From DUML01 sp050949905 (GTDB taxonomy: Bacteria > Bacillota > Desulfitobacteriia > Desulfitobacteriales > Syntrophobotulaceae), in assembly GCA_050949905.1 (NCBI GenBank), contig JBMNGP010000032.1, positions 1 to 64,000 on the forward strand: a DNA stretch of 64,000 nt. Direction: 5' to 3'. Numbering within the stretch: position 1 is the first letter of the stretch; the number at the start of each line of letters is the position of its first letter. Under the pieces are notes generated by a model. The model saw only the letters and a program-made list of their open reading frames with translations, was not told where the DNA came from and ran no database searches. The position numbers and the translations under genes are program-made. Below are positions 1 through 8,430 of this stretch, piece after piece.

Positions 1-1042
1 AGAAGACGAATATCTCACCAGGCGTTATGGAGCTATTGTCGTGGCGACAGGTTTTGAGCTCTTTGATTATTCGGCTATCGGGGAATATGGCTATGGCAAA
101 TATCCGGATGTTATTACCGGTCTGCACTTTGAGAGGCTAGTCAATGCTTCCGGCCCGACCCTGGGCAAAATTAAAAGGCCTTCCGATCAGAAGGAACCCA
201 AAAATGTTGTTTTCATTAAGTGTGTGGGTTCCCGGGATCTGGCTAAAGGTAAAAGCTACTGCTCCAAGGCCTGCTGTATGTACACAGCCAAACATGCTAC
301 TTTGGTTCGGGAGAAAATCAAGGACTCCCAATGTTTATGTTTTCTATATGGATGTCCGCACACCCGGGCAAGGGTTATGACGAGTTCTATAATCGAACCC
401 GGGAGCAGTACGGCGCCAATTATATCCGCGGCAGGGTCTCTAAGATTTATCCAAGAGGCGAGCAGCTTATAGTCCGCGGGGAAGATACCTTGCTGGGCCG
501 TCCGGTGGAAATCGAGGCCGACCTGGTAGTTTTGGCCACGGCTATGATTGCCCAGCCGGATGCCGCCCAAGTGGCGCAGAAGCTGGGAATTGGTTACGAT
601 AAAGACCAATTCTTTACCGAAGCCCATCCGAAGCTGGCTCCGGTCGAAACCCATACTCAAGGTGTTTATCTGGCAGGGGCTTGCCAGGGACCGAAAGACA
701 TCCCGGAATCGGTAGCCCAGGCCAGTGCGGCAGCGGCTAAAGTCTGCGGCCTCTTATCCAAAAGCGGAGATGCTCACCGAGCCGATTGTTTCCGAAGTGA
801 ATGAAAGCATTTGTGCCGGCTGCGGCATGTGTGTGGCTATATGCCCTTATAAAGCGATCGAGCTGAAAACCATCAGCGAGCGGCTGAACGGCCAGACTGT
901 GGAGAGACAGGTTGCCGGTGTGAACGGCGGCCTGTGCCAAGGCTGCGGAGCCTGCACGGTGGCTTGCCGCTCGGCTGCTCTGAATCTGAAGCACTTTACG
1001 GATCAACAAATCTTGGCGGAGGTGAATGCTTTGTGTCTGTAA
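1..1042 (+). pseudogene. hdrA: HdrA-like heterodisulfide reductase subunit A, 3' part, frameshifted as read
   Basis: This is the C-terminal part of a flavin and iron-sulfur HdrA protein; its start lies before the window. HdrA is the FAD subunit that in related complexes bifurcates or confurcates electrons between ferredoxin, NADH and a disulfide-type acceptor. Visible are the GAIVVATG nucleotide-binding strand at the left edge, the CSKACCMYTAKHA cysteine motif, the long LLGRPVEIEADLVVLAT segment, and two ferredoxin clusters (CAGCGMCVAICP near 812-847 and CQGCGACTVACR near 934-970). The frame changes three times: near 335 (CCC where CC fits), near 377 (GGG where GG fits) and near 758 (AAAA where AAA fits). 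Each repair needs removal of one base, after which one continuous HdrA runs to the stop at 1042. The cause is probably sequencing error, but a true pseudogene cannot be excluded. It overlaps the next gene by 10 bases. Confidence 0.85.
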
Positions 1043-1507
1043 ATGAAGTAACTGCGAAAGAAGGAACTGCCCAAGCCGCTCAAGATTGGCAGCCAAAGAT
1101 TTTAGTCTTTGCTTGCAACTGGTGCACTTACGCCGGCGCAGACTTGACCGGTTTTAAGCCGGCTGCAGTATCCCCCGACGGTCAGAATCCTCAGGGTGCC
1201 CTGCTCCGGCAGGGTTAATCCGCAATTTGTGCTCAAAGCTTTTCAAAAAGGTGTTGACGCCGTGCTCGTAGCCGGCTGTCATCCCGGGGATTGTCATTAT
1301 ACTACAGGCAATTATTTTACCAGGCGCAGGTTTTTAATAATGAGGCGCTTGATGGAATACGTCGGCTTGGAACCGGAAAGGCTCCACGCTCGCTGGGTAT
1401 CGGCTGCCGAAGCCCCCAAATTCCAGCAGGTTATCACGGAAATCAGCGATCAAATCAGAGCTTTAGGGCCAAACAGGAAGTTGAGGGATGAAGAGTGGAA
1501 GAATTAA
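1033..1507 (+). pseudogene. flxD: MvhD/FlxD-like [2Fe-2S] electron-transfer subunit, frameshifted as read
   Basis: Homologous to MvhD, the small iron-sulfur subunit that passes electrons into HdrA; in bacteria the homolog is FlxD of the FlxABCD-HdrABC NADH dehydrogenase/heterodisulfide reductase. The GTG at 1033 has GGAGGTG eight bases upstream. The first part shows FACNWCTYAGADL; the second shows PCSGRVNPQFVLKAF, GCHPGDCHY and TGNYFTRRR, all typical of MvhD. The frame breaks near 1152-1157, in a TTTTAA run: reading frame 2 just downstream gives SRLQYPPTVRILRVPCSG, which is the expected family sequence. One surplus T or A explains the break. The position directly after hdrA and before flxC fits the known operon. 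Confidence 0.85.
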
Positions 1508-2385
1508 CCTTACAGCTAAGGCGTACGGCCAAGGAAATCCTGGAGAAGGGCGAGGCTCAACTGGTAATTGGCTGGGAAAAGGGTGCTTTCTGGTATTCCT
1601 CTACCCCTGCCTTTATTTCCAAACCTGAAGATACGGAGCGTCTTATCTGGGACGAATATTGTGTTAATAATTTAGCCAAGTATTTATTGGATTACCGTCA
1701 TAAGGAAGGTAAAACAGCAGTTTTCGTTAAAGGCTGTGATGCCCGGGCTTTAAATGTTCTTTTGCAAGATAAGCAATTGAAGCGGGAAAAGATCCTCATA
1801 ATCGGTCTGGCCTGCCCAGGAATGAAAGACGAAGCTGAGGCCAGAAAGCTGGGTCAGGACGCTTCGATCCCCCTTTATAAAAAGTGCCGGGAGTGCCGCT
1901 ATCCTAATGCCATAAATTACGACCTTTTTATCGGGGAAGATAAAGTTATTAAAGAAGTCCCTGCTCAGGACGATTTTTCCGAGGTGCAGGCTCTGGAAAG
2001 CTTAAGCCCCGACGAGAAGTATAATAAATTTGCTGCCAATTATGAAAGATGTTTGCGTTGCTATGCCTGCCGCAATATTTGCCCGGCCTGCAACTGCCGG
2101 GAATGCATTTTTGACCAGACGGCTGCGGGCTGGTCGGCTAAAGCCAATAATGTTTCCGAAAATATGTTTTTTGCTTTAACCCGTGCTTTGCACGTTGCCG
2201 GCAGGTGCGTGGGCTGCGGCGAATGTGAAAGGGCTTGTCCGGTTAATATCCCCATCATGCTTTTGAATAAAAAAATCATTCAGGATATCAACGGGCTCTT
2301 CGGGGAATACGAAGCCGGGACAGATGTTACGGCTAAGCTTCCCCTAGGGGGTTTTGAGTTTACCGATCCTGAAGAATTTATGTAA
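1495..2385 (+). CDS. flxC: FlxC-like iron-sulfur subunit of Flx/Hdr complex
   Basis: A 296-residue cytosolic iron-sulfur protein. The N-terminal half contains FVKGCDARALNVLLQDK and IGLACPGM, a segment shared with proteins annotated as F420-reducing-hydrogenase-beta-like or Flx subunits, and a CRECRYPNA motif. The C-terminal half carries two cysteine-rich cluster sites: CLRCYACRNICPACNCREC (about residues 189-207) and CVGCGECERACP (about 238-249). In the Flx complex such ferredoxin-like subunits wire the NADH-oxidising FlxA to FlxD and HdrA. The GTG start at 1495 overlaps the end of flxD by 13 bases, suggesting translational coupling. The letter C rather than B is assigned from gene order and resemblance. 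Confidence 0.75.
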   Translation: MEELTLQLRRTAKEILEKGEAQLVIGWEKGAFWYSSTPAFISKPEDTERLIWDEYCVNNLAKYLLDYRHKEGKTAVFVKGCDARALNVLLQDKQLKREKILIIGLACPGMKDEAEARKLGQDASIPLYKKCRECRYPNAINYDLFIGEDKVIKEVPAQDDFSEVQALESLSPDEKYNKFAANYERCLRCYACRNICPACNCRECIFDQTAAGWSAKANNVSENMFFALTRALHVAGRCVGCGECERACPVNIPIMLLNKKIIQDINGLFGEYEAGTDVTAKLPLGGFEFTDPEEFM

Positions 2386-2399
2386 GGGGGGGTGGAAAA

Positions 2400-3393
2400 A
2401 TGCTTGTTGCCCACAAAGCCAAGTTAAGAGATATCCTTAATACTTTGACTACAGAATACCAGGTTGCGGTTCCCGTTCAGCAAGCGGGAACTTCCGCCTT
2501 TGAATTATACCGAGATAATACCGAAGTAATGCTTAGCGGGAATACCCGTATCTCACCAAAGGGGATGTTTTTTCCCGCAGACGGAAAAAATGTACGGCTT
2601 TAAAACCGTGAAGAATACTACGGAAATTGTCCCTCTGCCGGTCGAACAGGGAAAAAGACTGCTTTTCGGGGTTCGGTCCTGTGACCTGAAAAGCTTAGAC
2701 TGCCTGGATCAGGTTTTCTTAACCAAAGGTTATATTGATGATTTCTATAAGCACAAAAGAGAGCGGACGGTTATTATTGCTTTAGGTTGCAACGAGCCCG
2801 GAGAGACCTGTTTTTGCGCTTCGCTGGGCCTTGACCCCCAGAAAGCAGTTGGAGCGGATGTTCAAGCTTATGATTTGGGGGAGGTTATTGGGTTTGAGGC
2901 CGTAACAGAGGCAGGCCAAAAAGTTCTGGGTTTGCTGAAAAATCAGTTAAGCGAGCAGCAGGTTACTCTTCCCCCGGTTGGCGAGTTTTACCTGAAGCCT
3001 GAGGTGGCGGGGGTACCGGAGAAGCTGCAAGGCATGTTTGAAAGCCCACTCTGGGAAGAAATAGCCCGCAAGTGTTTAAACTGCGGGGCTTGCACCTATG
3101 TTTGCCCAACTTGCCACTGTTTTGACATCTCTCAGGATGTCCGGGGTGAAAACGGCACCAAGTACCGGTGTTGGGATTCCTGTATGTTCGGTGAGTATAC
3201 CCAAATGGCCGGCGGGCATAATCCCAGGCCTACCAAGAAAGAGAGAGTCCGCAACAGGTTTATGCATAAGCTGAATTATTTTCCGGAAAGGTACAATATG
3301 CTGCTTTGTACGGGTTGCGGCAGATGTCTGGATGTTTGTCCGGTGAAGATGGATATTACCTCCATTATTCAGCAAATAAAGGAGGCGGAGTAA
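2400..3393 (+). pseudogene. flxB: FlxB-like (AsrA-related) dicluster iron-sulfur subunit, frameshifted as read
   Basis: Related to subunit A of anaerobic sulfite reductase and to FlxB. The start ATG at 2400 follows a GGGGGG-type ribosome site. Motifs are LLFGVRSCDLKSLDCLDQVF, ALGCNEPGETCFC, then two ferredoxin clusters, CLNCGACTYVCPTCHC and CTGCGRCLDVCPVKMD, near the C-terminus. The open frame breaks at about 2567-2572: ATG followed by six T then CCC; with five T the frame reads through as FFPQTEKMYGFK, the expected sequence, giving about 330 residues. A single homopolymer insertion is the simplest explanation. It ends one base before flxA. Confidence 0.85.
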
Positions 3394-3394
3394 G

Positions 3395-4321
3395 ATGGCT
3401 AATTGTAACTGTGATTGCAACCACGATCATGATCATGACCATAACAGCCATGATTGTACCTGCCATAAGGGAAACCCTGAACAAACCAAGGAGGTTTCTT
3501 CAACAGCGGCTTCTAACCCTTTGATTCCTATGCGGGCTAAAGTAATTAATATTGTTCAGGAAACCATTGATACCAAGACTTTTCATATCAGTACCTTAGA
3601 CGGTGAGAAGCCCTTTGACCCCCAGCCCGGCCAATTAGGCATGCTTTCCTTACCGGATATCGGGGAGGCTATGTTTTCGGTCACCAATAAGGGCGAAAAG
3701 CATATCGAGATGGCGATTAAGGCAGTTGGCGAGCTGACCAATGCTTTACACGAAATCGAAGTCGGTCAGGAAGTAGGAATCAGAGGGCCATATGGCAACG
3801 GTTTTCCGTTGGATTATTGCCGGGGTAAAGATTTGCTCTTTATCGGCGGCGGTATTGGCTTGGCACCGGTGCGCAGCTTGATTATGCACTGCATCCGCAA
3901 CCGGGAAGATTACGGTAAACTGACCGTAGTTTATGGCGCCAGATCAAAAGGAGATCTCTGCTTTAAGGAAGATCTCTTTGCAAACTGGCCGAAAGTTCCC
4001 AATATGGAATTATTTGTGACCATCGACAGGGAAGAAGAAGGCTGGGACGGCCATGTGGGCTTTGTGCCTTCCTATGTGGAAGAGTTGGCTTTTAAACCCC
4101 AGGTTACTGTTCTTTGCGGGCCGCCGGTGATGATAAAATTCACCTTGCCTGCTCTGCAGAAAATGGGCTTTGCCGATAAGGATATTATCACTACTTTGGA
4201 AATGCGCATGAAGTGCGGTGTCGGCAAATGCGGCCGCTGCAACATCGGCTCCAAATATGTCTGCTTGGACGGCCCGGTCTTTACCATGGAAGAATTAAAA
4301 GACCTCCCGCCGGAATACTAA
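3395..4321 (+). CDS. flxA: FlxA-like FAD/NAD(P)-binding oxidoreductase subunit
   Basis: The 308-residue flavin and pyridine-nucleotide subunit, related to AsrB and dihydroorotate-dehydrogenase-type electron-transfer proteins. In Flx-Hdr complexes it is the NADH entry point. A ferredoxin-reductase-like FAD domain (GQLGMLSLPD, IRGPYGNGFPL) is followed by an NAD-binding domain (LLFIGGGIGLAPVRSL, VYGARSKGDL, VLCGPPVMI) and a C-terminal 2Fe-2S binding loop CGVGKCGRCNIG plus YVCLDGPVF. Unusual is the first ~26 residues, rich in Cys, His and Asp (MANCNCDCNHDHDHDHNSHD), absent from the family members I know; the conserved protein appears to begin near PMRAKVINIVQET. It is the last gene of the operon, with AAGGAGG just upstream. 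Confidence 0.85.
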   Translation: MANCNCDCNHDHDHDHNSHDCTCHKGNPEQTKEVSSTAASNPLIPMRAKVINIVQETIDTKTFHISTLDGEKPFDPQPGQLGMLSLPDIGEAMFSVTNKGEKHIEMAIKAVGELTNALHEIEVGQEVGIRGPYGNGFPLDYCRGKDLLFIGGGIGLAPVRSLIMHCIRNREDYGKLTVVYGARSKGDLCFKEDLFANWPKVPNMELFVTIDREEEGWDGHVGFVPSYVEELAFKPQVTVLCGPPVMIKFTLPALQKMGFADKDIITTLEMRMKCGVGKCGRCNIGSKYVCLDGPVFTMEELKDLPPEY

Positions 4322-4329
4322 GTGAGACA

Positions 4330-4360
4330 GTGGGACAGAGGGACGGTTCTCTTGTCCCAC
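4330..4360. repeat. Dispersed palindromic repeat (GTGGGACA...TGTCCCAC), copy 1
   Basis: A 31-base imperfect palindrome with arms GTGGGACA and TGTCCCAC around a GGACGGTTCTC core. Related copies lie at 42608-42638, 42650-42678 and 57991-58021, all between genes. Here it sits between the convergent flxA and RNase J genes, where it may help transcripts end. Confidence 0.8.
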
Positions 4361-4364
4361 GCTC

Positions 4365-6026
4365 TTAGATCTCTTGGATTATGGGGATAATCATTGGGCG
4401 GCGGCCGGTTTTGGTGTAGAGCAGGTTGCCGACTGAATCTTTTACGCGGCTCTTAATCGCCGACCACTGGCTGATATCTTCCTGCTGACAGCGGTACATC
4501 GTATCTTTGATGACATTTTTAACCTCGGCGATGATTTCTTCGGAATCCCGGACATAGACAAAGCCTCTGGTGACTACATCCGGGCCTACCGCAATGGCTC
4601 TAGTCTCTTTTTTTATGGTTATGACCGCAATTAAAATTCCTTCCTGGGACAGCTGTTTGCGGTCTCTTAAAACAGTGGTGCCGACATCTCCCACGCCTAA
4701 GCCGTCAATCAGAATCCTCCCTCCGGCCACGGTTTCCACCATCTTGGCCCTATTATTGGAATACTCTATCACACTGCCGATTTCGGCGACAAAGATATTT
4801 TCCGATGGTATCCCTAGATCCTGCGCCAGCTGAGCATGCTTGACCAGCATTCGGTATTCGCCGTGAACAGGAATAAAGTATTTAGGCCGAACCATGCTCA
4901 GCATTAACTTCAGCTCTTCTTCGCTGGCATGGCCGGAAACGTGCATTCCGGAAATAGTATCATAAATAACGTTAGCACCTAGTTTCAGCAGCAAGTCAAT
5001 ATTGCGGGAGATAGCCCTTTCATTACCCGGGATTGGGCTGGCTGAGATTACTACGGTATCTCCGGAGTTAATGGCAATTTGGCGGTGATCGCCTTTAGCA
5101 ATTCTGCTTAAAGCCGACATTGGTTCTCCCTGGCTGCCGGTAGTAAGGATACAGATTTCATTGTCGGGGTAATTAACAATGTCTTCGATCTCAATTAAAC
5201 TTCCCTCCGGTATGTAGAGGTAGCCCAGTTCGGCAGCTATACTGATGACATTAACGATACTCCTGCCGGCAGCGGCGACCTTGCGGCGGTATTTAACAGC
5301 AGCGGTGATAGCTTGCTGTAAGCGGTGAATATTAGAAGCAAAAGTCGCAAAAATTATTCTTCCTTTAGCATTGAAAAAGACTTGGTCAATATTTTCCCCG
5401 ACAGTGCGTTCCGACTTGGTAAAACCGGGGCGTTCCACATTGGTGCTGTCGGAGAGCAGGAAAAGGACTCCCTTATAACCCAGCTCCGAATATTTATGAA
5501 TATCAAGGATTTCTCCGCTGACCGGTGTATGATCGAGTTTGAAATCTCCGGTATGGACAATAGTACCAAGCGGTGTATGGATTGCTAAACCAAGAGAACC
5601 GGGGATGCTGTGGCTGCCATTAATAAATTCAACTTTCAAAGTTCTGAGTTTGATGCTGTCACCGGCCTTAATTTCATTTAAGGAAGCCTTCTTGACATTT
5701 GCTTCTTCCAGCCTGGCTTTGATGATCCCGATGGTCAGCTTGGTACCGAAGACCGGGACATTCAGATCTTTCAGCAAGTAAGGCAAAGCCCCGATATGAT
5801 CCTCGTGCCCGTGAGTAATAAGTATACCGCCGACCATTTCTTTGTTCTCCAAAAGATAAGAATAGTCGGGCAAAACGAGGTCAATACCCAGCATTTCTTC
5901 GTCAGGAAAAGAAAGACCGGCATCAATAACCAAGATTTCATTATTATAGCGGATGACAGTCATATTTTTCCCGATTTCCCCGAGTCCTCCCAAAGGAATT
6001 ATTTGTAGTTTTTTTGTTCTGCTCAA
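4365..6026 (-). CDS. rnj: Ribonuclease J
   Basis: A metallo-beta-lactamase/beta-CASP ribonuclease of about 553 residues that processes and degrades RNA by endonuclease and 5'-3' exonuclease activity. Near the N-terminus are LGGLGEIGKN and the zinc motif HGHEDHIG (about residues 72-79). Further on are HTGDFKLD, LSDSTNVERPG, the TTGSQGEPMSAL motif and SGHASEEELKLM followed by PVHGEYRML. I chose the TTG at 6026 because GGAGG stands eight bases before it; an in-frame ATG at 6041 overlaps that ribosome site and would add five unconserved residues. Transcribed opposite to the flx operon. Its upstream side (6030-6182) carries its promoter region and then the repeat flanking the IS element. Confidence 0.93.
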   Translation of the reverse strand: MSRTKKLQIIPLGGLGEIGKNMTVIRYNNEILVIDAGLSFPDEEMLGIDLVLPDYSYLLENKEMVGGILITHGHEDHIGALPYLLKDLNVPVFGTKLTIGIIKARLEEANVKKASLNEIKAGDSIKLRTLKVEFINGSHSIPGSLGLAIHTPLGTIVHTGDFKLDHTPVSGEILDIHKYSELGYKGVLFLLSDSTNVERPGFTKSERTVGENIDQVFFNAKGRIIFATFASNIHRLQQAITAAVKYRRKVAAAGRSIVNVISIAAELGYLYIPEGSLIEIEDIVNYPDNEICILTTGSQGEPMSALSRIAKGDHRQIAINSGDTVVISASPIPGNERAISRNIDLLLKLGANVIYDTISGMHVSGHASEEELKLMLSMVRPKYFIPVHGEYRMLVKHAQLAQDLGIPSENIFVAEIGSVIEYSNNRAKMVETVAGGRILIDGLGVGDVGTTVLRDRKQLSQEGILIAVITIKKETRAIAVGPDVVTRGFVYVRDSEEIIAEVKNVIKDTMYRCQQEDISQWSAIKSRVKDSVGNLLYTKTGRRPMIIPIIQEI

Positions 6027-6182
6027 TCTATAAACCTCCATTAGGTAAGTTTCAGGAATCTATCCCTTTTTTAGATTTGTTTAATGTTTAAATATTAAGG
6101 TAATTTTGAAAAGATTATAAGCTTTACTACCATTTACTGCTTATTAGTTTGTCACTAATTGCTATGTTCAATTCTCGCCTCA

Positions 6183-6289
6183 AGCGGTTAAAAGATTAGC
6201 TCAATACAAATATCTATAAGTTGATCTCTTCATGTATATTCAAGAAATTTGATGAAATATTTTGAAAAAAATGTTATATTTCTATATAA
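6183..6289. repeat. 107-bp direct repeat, left copy, flanking IS1634-like element
   Basis: Identical base for base to 8294-8400. Beyond both ends the sequences differ (6182 a versus 8293 g; 6290 c versus 8401 t). It contains a TTGAAA box and, at its very end, TATAA, so it is most of a promoter. Interpreted as a long target-site duplication made when the element inserted. Confidence 0.85.
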
Positions 6290-8293
6290 CCTGACTTTTG
6301 CAGCAAATCTACAAAAAAACGGCCGCAATCCCTTGATACAAGCGGGATAGCGGTCTTTTGATTTTGTCATAAATATGTAGTGTAATACCTCATTTTTTGG
6401 CCTGCGCCAAAATTTTTTTAATATCACCAAGTCGAAGCCTCTTATTCGTAAAATCAATTCCCAGAGCATCGCCAATCGCATCAGAAATCTCACTTCTATA
6501 ATCAAACAAATAGATATTTTCATACTCATTGGAACAGGAGATTTTATTTAGACATTCAATAATCTTTTCGGCAGAGTAAAGCTTGTCGGTTTTCTTTTGC
6601 ATAATTCGCATAATAGTAAGGGCTATGAAACAAGTCAGAAAGTGAGCATTAATATGATCCTGAAGTGACACATAAACCGGTCGCGTTTCCAGTACCCCTT
6701 TAGTCACGCGAAAAGTCTCTTCAATCTCCCACAGACCGCGGTAAGTCTCAATCACTTCAATATCAGACATATCCAATTCACTGGTGACAATAGCGTAGTA
6801 GCCATCATACTTTGCTTCTTCAGCGACTTTTGCGTAATCAAGGACAGGACGCTCTTTAACTTTAAGAATTTCCCCAGTCTTTTCATCAAACTTCAGATTC
6901 TTCACATACTTGGCCGCGCCGTAAGAAGTGGCCTTCGTATATTTTTGAGGATTAGAAGCGAGATCATAAGCCTTTTTCAAAACTTCTTCACGCTCTGCCT
7001 GAGCCTTCAAAGCATATTTTCTTGCCCAGAAAACTACCTGCTTTTCATACACCGTTTTCTTAACTTTTTTTCCGCTAGAGAGCGTCACATTGATATCCCG
7101 GGCAATTATCCTGCTTTTAATCTTAAAATCAGTGTCCTCATCAACAGGCTTGCCATCTTTGCCTACATAGCCTTTAGCAGAGAGGACAAACTCTTTAAAC
7201 TCCTTAGTACCGCCTCTAACCGAAAAACTAAAAACATAGCCATTAAAATTTTTTCCTTTGTCCTTGCCTTGAAGATAAAAAATATTATCTCCCGTTATAA
7301 TCCCCATGTCAGCAACAACAATAACCCTGCCGGTATCATAGTTTCTTCTCACTTCACCAATGACTGGCCTAAATGTCTCTTTATCTACCGTATTGCCTGG
7401 AAATAATTCATAATGGAGCGGAATACCATCGGCATCCATAGCCAGCCCCATCTGCACAATTGGATCGCGTCGCTTTTCCTTGGATAATCCATGTTTGCGA
7501 AACTCGTCCGCTTGATCAATCTCAAAATAAAAATTCGTCACATCGTAATAGATAGTCTTAGTATTGCGCCCATATTTGGCAGCAATCTGAGCGTTCAAAT
7601 ATCTTTGAAATTCCTTAGAAATCTTAGAAAAGTGGGTAAGAGAGCGATAAACATCCGCCAAAGAAAATTTAAAGCGCTCGAAATACCGATTTTTTTCCTC
7701 GAAAGCCTTCTTCTTGGAGCCGGGGGAAAGGAATCTGGATACAATAAGCAAAAGCATGATGGAATTTGTATTGTACTCAAAATTTTCATGCCTGGATTTA
7801 TTTTTGAAAAACACATCCAGACCAAGTTCGTGGTAAATCTTAAGTATTGCGGCATACCCGAAGTTTTTTCTGTTATCGGTACCGACAGAAAGCTTTTCAT
7901 CCATATTGATTGACAAGGATACCTTTTTCTCAGATTTTTCTTCTTCGGTCATCTTGCGAGCTACTTCTTTGAAATGAGCGATAGGATCATCGTATTCTTT
8001 CTCGAGTTCGTCTAAGTAACCAAGGGACTTAACAGTCCGATCAGTAGAAATATTTGTTTTTGGATTTCTGTATTTCTGGGCAATAACAAGATAGGTTCTA
8101 CCTGATTCCTTGCGATACGTTTTTTTCAGATACATAATGCAAACCTCGTTTCGCCAGTAATACCTTAATTATACCATATTGTGCCATATTATGCTACATA
8201 AATATGATTAAAAATCAATAAAATTTTTCCCTTGAAGCCATATGCCGCAAGGGATTCAGGGTTTCTGTTTTTATTTAGGCTGTAAAACTAACG
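6290..8293 (-). mobile_element. IS1634-family-like insertion sequence, about 2.0 kb
   Basis: The segment lies exactly between the two 107-base direct repeats. Its ends are imperfect inverted repeats: the left end and the reverse complement of the right end align without gaps for about 46 bases, sharing TTTT-CAGC near the tip and AATCCCTTG at the inner end. It encodes a single transposase on the minus strand. IS1634 itself (Mycoplasma mycoides) is known for making unusually long, variable direct repeats, which fits the 107-base duplication. Element ends follow from the repeat boundaries. Confidence 0.85.
6390..8135 (-). CDS. IS1634-like DDE transposase
   Basis: A 581-residue transposase that cuts and joins DNA at the element ends. 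Candidate catalytic acidic residues are in YYDVTNFYFE (about residue 200), VVADMGIITGDN (about 275) and RGLWEIEETFRVTKG (about 475), the spacing expected of an RNase H-like DDE fold with a beta-strand insertion before the last Glu. The start ATG at 8135 has GAGG upstream. The frame is intact and full length, so the element may still be active. It is transcribed away from the downstream aldolase gene. Confidence 0.9.
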   Translation of the reverse strand: MYLKKTYRKESGRTYLVIAQKYRNPKTNISTDRTVKSLGYLDELEKEYDDPIAHFKEVARKMTEEEKSEKKVSLSINMDEKLSVGTDNRKNFGYAAILKIYHELGLDVFFKNKSRHENFEYNTNSIMLLLIVSRFLSPGSKKKAFEEKNRYFERFKFSLADVYRSLTHFSKISKEFQRYLNAQIAAKYGRNTKTIYYDVTNFYFEIDQADEFRKHGLSKEKRRDPIVQMGLAMDADGIPLHYELFPGNTVDKETFRPVIGEVRRNYDTGRVIVVADMGIITGDNIFYLQGKDKGKNFNGYVFSFSVRGGTKEFKEFVLSAKGYVGKDGKPVDEDTDFKIKSRIIARDINVTLSSGKKVKKTVYEKQVVFWARKYALKAQAEREEVLKKAYDLASNPQKYTKATSYGAAKYVKNLKFDEKTGEILKVKERPVLDYAKVAEEAKYDGYYAIVTSELDMSDIEVIETYRGLWEIEETFRVTKGVLETRPVYVSLQDHINAHFLTCFIALTIMRIMQKKTDKLYSAEKIIECLNKISCSNEYENIYLFDYRSEISDAIGDALGIDFTNKRLRLGDIKKILAQAKK

Positions 8294-8400
8294 AGCGGTT
8301 AAAAGATTAGCTCAATACAAATATCTATAAGTTGATCTCTTCATGTATATTCAAGAAATTTGATGAAATATTTTGAAAAAAATGTTATATTTCTATATAA
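8294..8400. repeat. 107-bp direct repeat, right copy, flanking IS1634-like element
   Basis: Identical to 6183-6289. This copy remains joined to the original downstream DNA and therefore keeps a complete promoter for the aldolase gene. Confidence 0.85.
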
Positions 8401-8401
8401 T
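8373..8401 (+). promoter_or_regulatory. Sigma-A-type promoter for the aldolase gene
   Basis: TTGAAA (8373-8378), a 17-base spacer, and TATAAT (8396-8401), a near-consensus housekeeping promoter 30 bases before the start codon. The last T of the -10 box is the first base outside the IS-flanking repeat; the left repeat copy has TATAAC instead. Confidence 0.7.
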
Positions 8402-8430
8402 AGGAATTTCTAGTAAGAGGAGGTATTTGG

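Noticed and set aside
331..804. Separate small proteins in the first 2.6 kb
   Set aside because: The frames are consecutive pieces of HdrA, FlxD and FlxB split by homopolymer surpluses.
6183..8400. Composite transposon bounded by two 107-bp elements
   Set aside because: The 107-bp sequences have no inverted ends of their own, occur only here, and abut a complete single-gene IS; a long target duplication explains them.
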